The notes under the pieces were generated by a model. The model did not search any database. It had not been told where the DNA came from and saw only the letters and a list, made by a program, of their open reading frames with translations. Of a stretch of DNA of 33,050 nt, positions 1-7,805 are shown piece by piece. Source of the stretch: a virus; the IMG/VR virus record IMGVR_UViG_3300008120_000291, positions 1 to 33,050 of that record. One strand, given 5' to 3'. The stretch's first letter is position 1. Each line of letters opens with the position of its first letter. Position numbers and translations under genes: made by a program.

Positions 1-61
1 CCGTAGTTGTTGAGTTCTTTTCGTACTGCGCAAGTACTGAATCTAATACTGAATTTGCCAT
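1..61 (-). CDS. 5' end of an unidentified gene running off the left edge
   Basis: An ATG on the minus strand opens a frame of 20 codons that stays open to the window edge, reading MANSVLDSVLAQYEKNS followed by threonines. It lies just past the terminator at 133-152, so it begins a new transcription unit. Its leader is A/T-rich (ATTTATTT directly before the ATG), like other starts here. The short N-terminus is too little to identify. A single-stranded DNA-binding or capsid-associated protein is possible but unsupported. Start assignment is fairly good; function is unknown. Confidence 0.5.
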   Translation of the reverse strand, partial: MANSVLDSVLAQYEKNSTTT

Positions 62-132
62 AAATAAATTTTTAATTATTACTCTTTTATCTACAACAAA
101 TATAGGTGAATATTCAAGTTTGTCAAATAAAA

Positions 133-152
133 AAGGGACTCAAAAGTCCCTT
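133..152 (-). terminator. Rho-independent terminator after the Pro-rich protein gene
   Basis: A perfect 8-bp stem (AAGGGACT pairing with AGTCCCTT) with a 4-base loop lies 5 bases past the stop codon of the minus-strand gene that ends at 158. Read on the minus strand it is followed by a run of six Ts, the usual intrinsic terminator layout. It separates this gene from the next one starting at 61. Confidence 0.85.
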
Positions 153-157
153 ATTTA

Positions 158-832
158 TTAGTTTTGTTTTTCGTCATCATAGATGTTAAAAGTCTTCTTT
201 ATTTCGTTTGGGGAGAAGTTTTCTACATCATCGGATGTTAATATATATTCATTTTTTCCTGTTTTTTCCATTTCAACTTCCTTATCTTGGAAAAAATCAG
301 TTAATTTTTGATTATACGGATAAGAATCTAAGGACCTTAACATGAGTTTTTCTTCAGGTGTTTTTTCTCTGTACTTATCAAACTTATTTTCTAAACTGTT
401 TATTTTGTCCATAATCTGGTCCATAGTGTTCAATTTGTTTTCTAAATCATCTAATCTAGTAAACATACCATCCATGAACTCATCCTGTTTTGTTTTAATT
501 TCTTGTTGGTTAGTAACTAAATCGGTAATATCGATTTCTTCAGATTCACCTTCAACACTTTCTTTTTCAGCATCAACCTCTTCAACGTCAGGATCAGATT
601 CAACATCTATTGGTTCTGCCACTTCTTCAGCAGATGATGTCTCAGCAGATGTTGCGTCGTCAGCTGGAGGTGCCGGTGGTACTTCTCCTCCAGGTGCCGG
701 TGGTACTTCTCCTTCGGGTGCCGGTGGCACTTCTCCTTCAGGTGCTGGTGCATCAAGTTGTTCTTTCAAAATATAAGAATTAATTTGATTGAACCTTTTA
801 AGTTCTTCTATAATTTTTTTATCAATATTCAT
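158..832 (-). CDS. Hypothetical protein with acidic Pro/Ala/Glu repeats and a coiled coil
   Basis: This 224-residue protein is not recognised. It starts with a short amphipathic segment (MNIDKKIIEELKRF), followed by a low-complexity part containing three 8-residue Pro-Ala-Pro-Glu-Gly-Glu-Val type repeats. Next comes a very acidic stretch, then a predicted coiled coil (roughly residues 105-170, heptad-like with many D/E/K/L), and a charged C-terminus. The frame is open upstream to another ATG at 868, but that start would overlap the preceding gene, which stops at 843. The ATG at 832 leaves a 10-base gap and is preferred. A terminator follows. A flexible virion or scaffold-associated role is possible from its position after baseplate genes, but this is a guess. 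Confidence 0.7.
   Translation of the reverse strand: MNIDKKIIEELKRFNQINSYILKEQLDAPAPEGEVPPAPEGEVPPAPGGEVPPAPPADDATSAETSSAEEVAEPIDVESDPDVEEVDAEKESVEGESEEIDITDLVTNQQEIKTKQDEFMDGMFTRLDDLENKLNTMDQIMDKINSLENKFDKYREKTPEEKLMLRSLDSYPYNQKLTDFFQDKEVEMEKTGKNEYILTSDDVENFSPNEIKKTFNIYDDEKQN
669..751. repeat. 24-bp tandem repeat inside the Pro-rich protein gene
   Basis: Three near-identical 24-bp units starting at 669, 693 and 717 (each beginning GGTGCCGGTGG on the plus strand), plus a partial fourth from 741. They encode the Pro-Pro-Ala-Pro-Glu-Gly-Glu-Val repeats of the minus-strand gene. Differences are mostly single bases, including silent ones, so the array is probably prone to copy-number change. Confidence 0.9.
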
Positions 833-842
833 TACGTCAATT

Positions 843-1067
843 TTAACCGTTAAGTAATGTCTTAACACCTGTTGGTGTTTCGACTTTTAATGTTCTGTTA
901 GTTTTCATAGTATTGTCAACTCTTTCAATAAGTCCGTCTTTCATTCTTATTGTGTAACAATCACCGGTATCTAAATCACAAACTTCTTGATACCCGTTTC
1001 CGTTATCCTTTTGAGTGATTCTCGTATCTTTTTTTAGATAGTCGTCTAAAAGTGCTTTCATGTTCAT
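843..1067 (-). CDS. Hypothetical small protein (74 aa)
   Basis: A 74-residue protein with no family I recognise. The N-terminus (MNMKALLDDYLKKD) is a short charged helix. The middle has two cysteines in DLDTGDCYTIRMKDG, resembling a small beta hairpin, and the C-terminus is short and polar. It is 37 bases downstream of the 2130-residue hub-like gene on the same strand and 10 bases before the next start, so it belongs to the same run of genes. A TATTTATA motif lies 11 bases upstream of its start, so it may also have its own promoter. An alternative ATG lies two codons downstream. Confidence 0.65.
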   Translation of the reverse strand: MNMKALLDDYLKKDTRITQKDNGNGYQEVCDLDTGDCYTIRMKDGLIERVDNTMKTNRTLKVETPTGVKTLLNG

Positions 1068-1078
1068 ATTATTTTATA

Positions 1079-1086
1079 TATAAATA
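1079..1086 (-). promoter_or_regulatory. TATTTATA motif, candidate promoter
   Basis: On the minus strand this reads TATTTATATATAAAA, 11 bases before the start at 1067. It is one of a set of near-identical motifs in the sense orientation upstream of genes in this window. Confidence 0.45.
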
Positions 1087-1104
1087 TATCGTTTGTTTAT
1101 AAAA

Positions 1105-4100
1105 TTATGGAAAGTACGTAGTAGCTAACTCAACTAAATCTTTATATGCATTGTAAACGTTTGGTAATATAGTTTCGTTTTGTACATTTTGAAGTACGAA
1201 GTCTTTTATTTGACTAGCACTTTTTCCTGTAAATCCGTATCCAGTATCCCAAGTTGCAATTATGAACTGAGCGATAGATTCTTTAGTTGTTTCCAAATTA
1301 TTACCAATATTTAGTAATTTTAATTCAGTTATTATAGGACCTAAATTTTGATACAATTTGTAAGCTATTTGTATAGAATCAATTGGTTGGTCAAATGAAA
1401 ATAATGGATTAGTTACATTATCTATACTTGTACAAACCAATGAATTTAATTTTGGGTCGTCGCTGTATGTATTTATCCCCGTCAACTCAAATAAGTTATT
1501 ATTAATTGGTTGTACTAAGTTTTCTTCGAACCCATTAGATGATCTTGTAATCGCAATAACGAATAAAGTAATTCCTATATTTTTATCCAATGAAGGTAAT
1601 GTTTTTATTAAATTAGCTAACTGAACAAATGTTAAACTACTTCTTGAAATCGCAACAAATGGTAATGATTCATATTTAGAACTAACAAGTAATTGACACT
1701 CATCTTCAGGTTTTAAAGTTGTACCAACAGCTTCAGGTTGGTCTAAAGAAGTCGTTGCTCCTGAAACGGCAGAAATAGGATTTGGTTTTTGTAATGCAAT
1801 ACTTTTATATTTCTCTAAATAATTTTGTTTAATGTACGTTGCCATACTTTCAGGTTTCGGTAACTCATATATTGGCATTCTTGTTCCTTGGAACGTTGTT
1901 TCAAATCCCTGTCTCGTTATTCTATGCTCAATACCATAAATTTGATAAGACCCATAAAAAAGAGGTACGTGTCTTAAATTAAAATACATCATTGGCTGTA
2001 TCATCACATTACCCAACGAAGTAACTGTACAACTATAAGAAGAGCTTAGATATAGAGAATATATAGACGATGTTTGTTGAGCAATTTGGTCGCCGTTTAC
2101 ACCATTTGCTATTTGGTCTCTCACTAAAAATGTTGCACCTGTTGGTTTTTTTTCATCCATACCTAACTCCAAACTTAAAAACATATTTTGATTTTGTATT
2201 CCAAAATCAACTGTAAATGCTACCACTTTATTAGATAGTGAAAAATTATATGGTGGTGTTACAGGTATCCTAACGGGACATGTTGATGGATTTCTGAAAT
2301 CATAACTATCATCATTATATAAGACAGTGTTGTTATTTGATTTTGGGTGTTCTGATGTTTTTCCCACATACATTAATACAAACTTAGGGCTTGAGTCAAT
2401 ATAATTTACTTCGGTATATGTACCAAACAATGAGTTAGGTAGGTCTATTGGTTTAGGTTGCGCATTAGGAACTGGAGATTGATTACCATAAAAATTTATA
2501 TAAGCCGGCATAGCATAAAACAACATATTATCAATCACACTCATTATTGTATCTATCGTGTCAAGGATTGTCATGGTTTTACGTTCCTTAAGAAGTTTTG
2601 CAATTTGAACAACATTAACCGTCAAATCTGAACCGATGTCTCCATTACCGGCATTAACAAAAACAAAGTCTTCAAAAATAGTTTTAGATTTGAAATCTCC
2701 TCCTGAAATCCACTTGTCGTTGAAAGCTTGAAAAGTGTTGTAAGTACTTAATTTTGTAACGTTACCACTTACATTGGAATCGACACCTTCAATCTCAGTT
2801 TTAGTGTTTGGTAAGTTTCTATTAAGTTTAGACGATATTTCCCTTACCATGTTACTTTGTAAAGAATTCAGTTCATTTAAATACTGATTGTAATTCTCAA
2901 AAAAAGTGTCTTTATCCCATACCTCACCATTATATAATGTTGTATACTTTTCTTTTGCATATATTTTTATTAAAGGATAAAGTGTTTGTATGTTTGACGT
3001 AGTAAATGCAATATTATTATCTATAAAAAAGTCTGTTATTGTCGACCCTGTATCACTATAAGTAACAAACTGATTGTTTGAATAACCAACATACTTTTGT
3101 AATTCAATCCAAGCTTCACTATTGTTGGATTGGCTATTTAGTAAACTATTATTAAATCCATCACCAGGCAAAGTTCCCAAAACGTATTCATCGAACGCAA
3201 GTGATTGGGTAGGTTGTAAAGTAGGGTCAGTCGAAAAACTATTAAATAATTTTCTATTGTAGTTACTCGGATTTCCTATTTTTAATATACATTCAAAATT
3301 GATAAATTCTTCTAACTTTTTTGACATATTAATCTGTTGAACTTGTGCTAAATTCTCTGCATCAATACTTTCTTGATTAGTTATAGGATTTGTTAAATCA
3401 GTTTCTTTTACTTTGAACAGGTTTACTATTTGGTCTTTGAGTCTTCTTTGTTTTATATTTTTTATCTTGTTTGAATCTATATAATCAGGAGTTGTTCTTT
3501 CACCACTAAGAACTAATATGTCGGAAGCATCGGCATTCGGATCGCAAAATCCTAAAAATGCCTTTTCAAACTCGTCAAGTATTTGTGGATTAAATGTTCC
3601 GATTAAACGACTAATGTCGTTATACGAATTAAGACTATACCCAATATACTCTTGCGGTGTTGGTTTTAATATTTTTGTATTATCAAGATATCCAAAATTC
3701 GAAAGTCCCCAAATTCCTCGAACAGATCCGTTATACATCGCATTGTTATTTGCAATCTCCGTTTTTAATTTTTTTGTCGTAGTAAAACACTCTAATACTG
3801 TTTGATTAAATGGTGAACCTCCGTTTGATGGTACGGTAATAAAAACTTTATTATCTTTATCAACCATAGGGTTTTTATCAAAAATAAAATATTGGAAGTA
3901 AGAATTAATAGCTATCGACCTATCTAAGTTATTAGAATCGCCACTATATGGCATAAAAAAGGACGATTTACTATTAGTACCAATTCTAAGTTTGTTTTGA
4001 TTATACGCATCCTCAAATTCAGATAATGAATAATTTGTAAACAAATCTTTTTTAGTAAAGTACCAATAAAAATTATTAATTAATTTAGGATAAAATCCTA

Positions 4101-7100
4101 AATTGTATTTTTCAATACTCTGAGTATTAGTAGGTGGTGTAAATGCAGTTTCAAACGCACTGAATGTAGTTGTACCACCTGTGTAATTCTTAATTGTATA
4201 TTGAGTAGATAGAGACCCGAGTGTTGGGTCATAATTATTTAGATAGTCAAAATCTTGCCAAACATCATCTAGTATGTCTACAGTTTTATTTGATTCTATC
4301 CAAGTTTTGTATCTATGCCAAATAGCACCATATTTTAAAATGTAGTAATATGGCATTTGGTGAATGGCTGAAAATTTAGAAAATGTTGTTAATAAATTGA
4401 CACTTATATTATTATTATCGAGTGACCTGATTGCATCATTATCATTTGCAATCGAAGAAAGAAAAAGATAACCTAAAGAGACATACGGATTAGAAACCCC
4501 ATTTTTTTCATTTTCTACTCCTTTTAAAATTGAATTTATAAAATATGGAGTATTAATAAGTGAAGTTACTTGGTTAGAAGTTACTAAACCAGAATAGTTT
4601 GATAAAGTAACATCAAATTCTGTATAGTTCGCGTATTCAAATTGATCATACTTTTTACCAAAATAATTTGTTAAGTCTATTGCACTTTTTATTGGTGTTG
4701 GTGTATCTGGTATTGTAAATACACTTGAATTAAAATTTTTATTTATAAAATACTCATAATAGTAGTTTAAAGTTAAATCATTACCTTGAGAATTTTCTTT
4801 CAATCTTGCGACAGTTTTTTTGTCTTGGAAAAAAATAAATGTGTCATCTGTATTATAAGGTAAATTAGGATTGCCGACAGCATAAAGATTGTATGAGTCA
4901 AACAAGTTAAGTTCATTAGTTGTTGTATCAGTCAAATAATTTTTAAAATTATCAACTAATGGTACTGTAGTGTCTAACGTTAAACTACTTCCATCAATAG
5001 TGTCCATACTAAATAATCCATAGTCTTTTGATAATAAATTATTTATATAGTCTGTGGTAAAATTATCCCTCTCATAATTCCAATATTTAGTAGATGCTCC
5101 ATTATTTGAAATTGTTTTTAGGTAATCCTCTAATATGGTTAAATCGAATGGATTATTTTTTAACTTTTCTAATAACAACGGTTTATCTTTTATATTTTTT
5201 TGAATGTTGCTGTATTCTAAGTCCGCAATAAACTTATCAACCTGTGGTCTTTGGTAATTACCTCTGAACAGCTGAGTATAGTGTGATGTTAAAAAAGTTC
5301 TTTCCCACCACTCATAGAAAAATGATATCTCACTTGGGTCTTCGTATGGTATCGTACTGAATGGAAATTCTAAACTATTTGAGGAAGCGTACTCACCAAT
5401 TAATTTTTGGTTAACATAACTATTTTTTTTACCAACGGGAGCCTTTAACGTTGCAGCCTCCAAATATTTCTCAGTAAAAAATACTTCAGGCCAAACAGTT
5501 CTATCAAAAGCGTTTGTTGTGGTAGCATAATTGGGAGAACCTAGATATTGTATAACGTATTTATCAACACCATCACTTGTTCTTTCTTTTACAAAATACG
5601 TCGGCCATGGATAAATAACGTTATTGGTATTTTCTTGACCCGCATAGTTTACTTGATTTTTAGAATCTATACCAAAATTATTACTAGCAGGTAAAATTGA
5701 TTGAACCCTTTTGGGGTCATTTCTTTTTTGCCATGCATCAAAGTGTGTTTGGTCCATTAACCTATAGTAGGTATCAACACCTGCCATAATTATTGCGAAT
5801 ACGTTTCTAATTGTAGGTGTGAATCCCAAACCATCGGTTTCCGTTATAAGTTTGTCAGCTAATAAGTCTGAGAAGTTTTGCTCTATTGATGTTTTTTTCT
5901 CCTCTAATGTTGATTTTAATTTATCTATTTTAGCAAAAAAACTATTAGGAATGTAGTTTATATCCCCTATTTTCTTTTCTCCGTATGTGAAAAATGTAGG
6001 ACTTAATGCGGGGTCATCAACAAGTTGACCTGTGTTCACATCTCTTACTTTACCAAATAGTTCAAATTCTTTTGCAACTTGTGTTTTATAAGTATTTAAC
6101 TCTTGGTCGGTAAAATCATTTCTCTTCAATTTTTGAGATAAGCTACTTCTATAATCGTCTTCTGTTAGGTCTGTGTACCAAAATTTTTTAACTATATCAT
6201 TAACTGATAGATTAACAGGAATTGATTGTCCTTCAAATGTGGTATTACCTATCTTATAGGTACCTTTATTTTCACCTGTACCAAATGATGTATTATTATT
6301 CAAAACTTTAACAGCTCCATTTATTTCAGCCTCAATATCTTTTACTAATTGATTTCTGAAATCAAAATCTATATTTCTTTTATATGGATAATATATTTGG
6401 TTGTTTTTAATAATAAAACTGTCGGTATCCAAATAGTTTGTAAGTACTTTATTATAAACAGTTTCGACTAATTCATTTAAAATATTATTGAATGTTTGCA
6501 CATCATTAAGTACGGTAAAGTCTCCCTTTTCAATTGATTCTTGAACCGCTAAATCATAATTTTCAGCCCTTAAAAAAAACTCCTCTATCGTTAATCTAGG
6601 AAACCCTTTTGGTATTAATCCTTTTGACTCATATATACCGTAAATCTCTTCAAGTTTTTGAGCACCTATTGACGTTTGGGTTATTTGTGTATTGACAGTT
6701 TGATTTGGTGTCGCACTATTATTTGTCTGTTCGGTTGTTTGAATATTTGTTGGGAACATTTTAGGTGCGACAATTGCGTAGTCTAAAAGTGTATCTGAAA
6801 GTAAACCTGTTAGTTTACCAATGAACTCCAAATTTATTAAATAATTGCCGGCTGATGCATCAAAAGTAGCATTGAAACTTACTAAATTTAAAGCATACCT
6901 AATAGCTTTTCCATAATACCCTTTTAGTGTAAGATAAAACAAAGGGTAAGGCATATTGAAAAAAACAGAATAAAGTGATTTCTCACCTTGTTCAAATAAT
7001 GTTCTTCCTTGAACATCAATTAGTCTCATACTTACTTTTGGTACACCAATACTATTAACCGTAACGGTAATTGATTCAATACCTAAAAGTTGTGTGTCTT

Positions 7101-7497
7101 CGTAGTTAGAAACATCTTTAGTTCCTTTAATGTTTCTAGTTGTTTGATTAGAACTTTCGGCGAATCTAGCACCTTTACCAGTAAGTTGGTCAGTATATGA
7201 GGTATCAAAAGCCTTTTTACCTTTGGGTTGTAAAAAATTAATTACTAAATCCGGATCGTTTGTACTTGATAATAAACTAGCAACTGAACTACTAATAACA
7301 TCCAAAGTTTCACCAACAGCCAATTTAGTTCTAGGTACAACTTTAGTTTCTAAGTTAGCATAAATAACTAACTCTTCGTGATCGACTAATCTATCCTTTA
7401 TTACATTATTTTCAACAATCTTATTTGGGTCGATTGAAATAATGTTGTCATAGTCTGTTTCAACATAAAGTGGTTTTTTTGAAAAATTATCTGCCAT
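1105..7497 (-). CDS. Giant baseplate hub-like structural protein (2130 aa)
   Basis: A very long protein, several times the size of T4 hub proteins. Residues about 130-240 form a beta-rich segment with VPKVSMRLIDVQG and LTLKGYYGKAIRY, of the kind seen in gp27/late-control-like hub domains. Near residue 1880 the pattern YGIEHRITRQGFETTFQGTR is typical of the end of such domains, where the chain returns to the hub fold. The region between is asparagine- and tyrosine-rich with no motif I recognise. The last ~200 residues form a separate alpha-helical domain with NNNLFELTG, faintly like glucosaminidase/muramidase domains. The gene overlaps the LysM/gp53-like gene upstream by 11 bases, which supports co-translation. 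Structural/baseplate role is probable from motifs and position; exact equivalence to gp27 or gp5 is inference. Confidence 0.6.
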   Translation of the reverse strand: MADNFSKKPLYVETDYDNIISIDPNKIVENNVIKDRLVDHEELVIYANLETKVVPRTKLAVGETLDVISSSVASLLSSTNDPDLVINFLQPKGKKAFDTSYTDQLTGKGARFAESSNQTTRNIKGTKDVSNYEDTQLLGIESITVTVNSIGVPKVSMRLIDVQGRTLFEQGEKSLYSVFFNMPYPLFYLTLKGYYGKAIRYALNLVSFNATFDASAGNYLINLEFIGKLTGLLSDTLLDYAIVAPKMFPTNIQTTEQTNNSATPNQTVNTQITQTSIGAQKLEEIYGIYESKGLIPKGFPRLTIEEFFLRAENYDLAVQESIEKGDFTVLNDVQTFNNILNELVETVYNKVLTNYLDTDSFIIKNNQIYYPYKRNIDFDFRNQLVKDIEAEINGAVKVLNNNTSFGTGENKGTYKIGNTTFEGQSIPVNLSVNDIVKKFWYTDLTEDDYRSSLSQKLKRNDFTDQELNTYKTQVAKEFELFGKVRDVNTGQLVDDPALSPTFFTYGEKKIGDINYIPNSFFAKIDKLKSTLEEKKTSIEQNFSDLLADKLITETDGLGFTPTIRNVFAIIMAGVDTYYRLMDQTHFDAWQKRNDPKRVQSILPASNNFGIDSKNQVNYAGQENTNNVIYPWPTYFVKERTSDGVDKYVIQYLGSPNYATTTNAFDRTVWPEVFFTEKYLEAATLKAPVGKKNSYVNQKLIGEYASSNSLEFPFSTIPYEDPSEISFFYEWWERTFLTSHYTQLFRGNYQRPQVDKFIADLEYSNIQKNIKDKPLLLEKLKNNPFDLTILEDYLKTISNNGASTKYWNYERDNFTTDYINNLLSKDYGLFSMDTIDGSSLTLDTTVPLVDNFKNYLTDTTTNELNLFDSYNLYAVGNPNLPYNTDDTFIFFQDKKTVARLKENSQGNDLTLNYYYEYFINKNFNSSVFTIPDTPTPIKSAIDLTNYFGKKYDQFEYANYTEFDVTLSNYSGLVTSNQVTSLINTPYFINSILKGVENEKNGVSNPYVSLGYLFLSSIANDNDAIRSLDNNNISVNLLTTFSKFSAIHQMPYYYILKYGAIWHRYKTWIESNKTVDILDDVWQDFDYLNNYDPTLGSLSTQYTIKNYTGGTTTFSAFETAFTPPTNTQSIEKYNLGFYPKLINNFYWYFTKKDLFTNYSLSEFEDAYNQNKLRIGTNSKSSFFMPYSGDSNNLDRSIAINSYFQYFIFDKNPMVDKDNKVFITVPSNGGSPFNQTVLECFTTTKKLKTEIANNNAMYNGSVRGIWGLSNFGYLDNTKILKPTPQEYIGYSLNSYNDISRLIGTFNPQILDEFEKAFLGFCDPNADASDILVLSGERTTPDYIDSNKIKNIKQRRLKDQIVNLFKVKETDLTNPITNQESIDAENLAQVQQINMSKKLEEFINFECILKIGNPSNYNRKLFNSFSTDPTLQPTQSLAFDEYVLGTLPGDGFNNSLLNSQSNNSEAWIELQKYVGYSNNQFVTYSDTGSTITDFFIDNNIAFTTSNIQTLYPLIKIYAKEKYTTLYNGEVWDKDTFFENYNQYLNELNSLQSNMVREISSKLNRNLPNTKTEIEGVDSNVSGNVTKLSTYNTFQAFNDKWISGGDFKSKTIFEDFVFVNAGNGDIGSDLTVNVVQIAKLLKERKTMTILDTIDTIMSVIDNMLFYAMPAYINFYGNQSPVPNAQPKPIDLPNSLFGTYTEVNYIDSSPKFVLMYVGKTSEHPKSNNNTVLYNDDSYDFRNPSTCPVRIPVTPPYNFSLSNKVVAFTVDFGIQNQNMFLSLELGMDEKKPTGATFLVRDQIANGVNGDQIAQQTSSIYSLYLSSSYSCTVTSLGNVMIQPMMYFNLRHVPLFYGSYQIYGIEHRITRQGFETTFQGTRMPIYELPKPESMATYIKQNYLEKYKSIALQKPNPISAVSGATTSLDQPEAVGTTLKPEDECQLLVSSKYESLPFVAISRSSLTFVQLANLIKTLPSLDKNIGITLFVIAITRSSNGFEENLVQPINNNLFELTGINTYSDDPKLNSLVCTSIDNVTNPLFSFDQPIDSIQIAYKLYQNLGPIITELKLLNIGNNLETTKESIAQFIIATWDTGYGFTGKSASQIKDFVLQNVQNETILPNVYNAYKDLVELATTYFP

Positions 7498-7804
7498 AAT
7501 AAAAAATATGTGTATCTACCGCATTTTTGTAGTCCAAAAGCGCACCTAATAATGGATAAGGTATAACTAAAATAGTTCCGTCAGGTATGTTAGTTTCCAT
7601 TCCTCCAAATTCAGGATTAGCCATAAGTATCAACCAACCAAAATAAGGTGAACCATATTTTTCAAAACTAATCTTATCTAACCTACTTCTGTTTGCTCTA
7701 TATATGTATTTTTGGTCTGACGGTCTTGTAGGTAATGTCACATAAGGTACAACTGTTTGTTGCCCATTTACAAAGAAATTCTGATATCTATTATAGTACT
7801 GCAT
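7487..7804 (-). CDS. LysM-like baseplate wedge protein, gp53-like (105 aa)
   Basis: A small protein whose core, SRLDKISFEKYGSPYFGW followed by ANPEF and IPDGTILVIP, matches the LysM-like pattern of phage tail protein X and the N-terminal part of T4 gp53, a baseplate wedge protein. The family pattern is an Arg/Asp-Leu start, a Tyr-Gly turn, Trp, Asn-Pro, and a closing Ile-Pro-x-Gly...Ile-Pro. It sits between two giant baseplate genes, overlapping the downstream one by 11 bases and separated by one base from the upstream one, so all three are probably translated together. LysM folds can bind peptidoglycan, but in gp53-type proteins the fold is structural. The family call is good; the exact gp53 assignment is inference. 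Confidence 0.7.
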   Translation of the reverse strand: MQYYNRYQNFFVNGQQTVVPYVTLPTRPSDQKYIYRANRSRLDKISFEKYGSPYFGWLILMANPEFGGMETNIPDGTILVIPYPLLGALLDYKNAVDTHIFYYGR

Positions 7805-7805
7805 T

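Noticed and set aside
342-776. 144-residue plus-strand frame with Ser/Gly/Ala repeats
   Set aside because: Shadow of the 24-bp repeats in the minus-strand Pro-rich gene; composition is that of an antisense translation.
832-868. Upstream start for the Pro-rich gene at 868
   Set aside because: Would overlap the end of the preceding gene; the start at 832 gives normal spacing.
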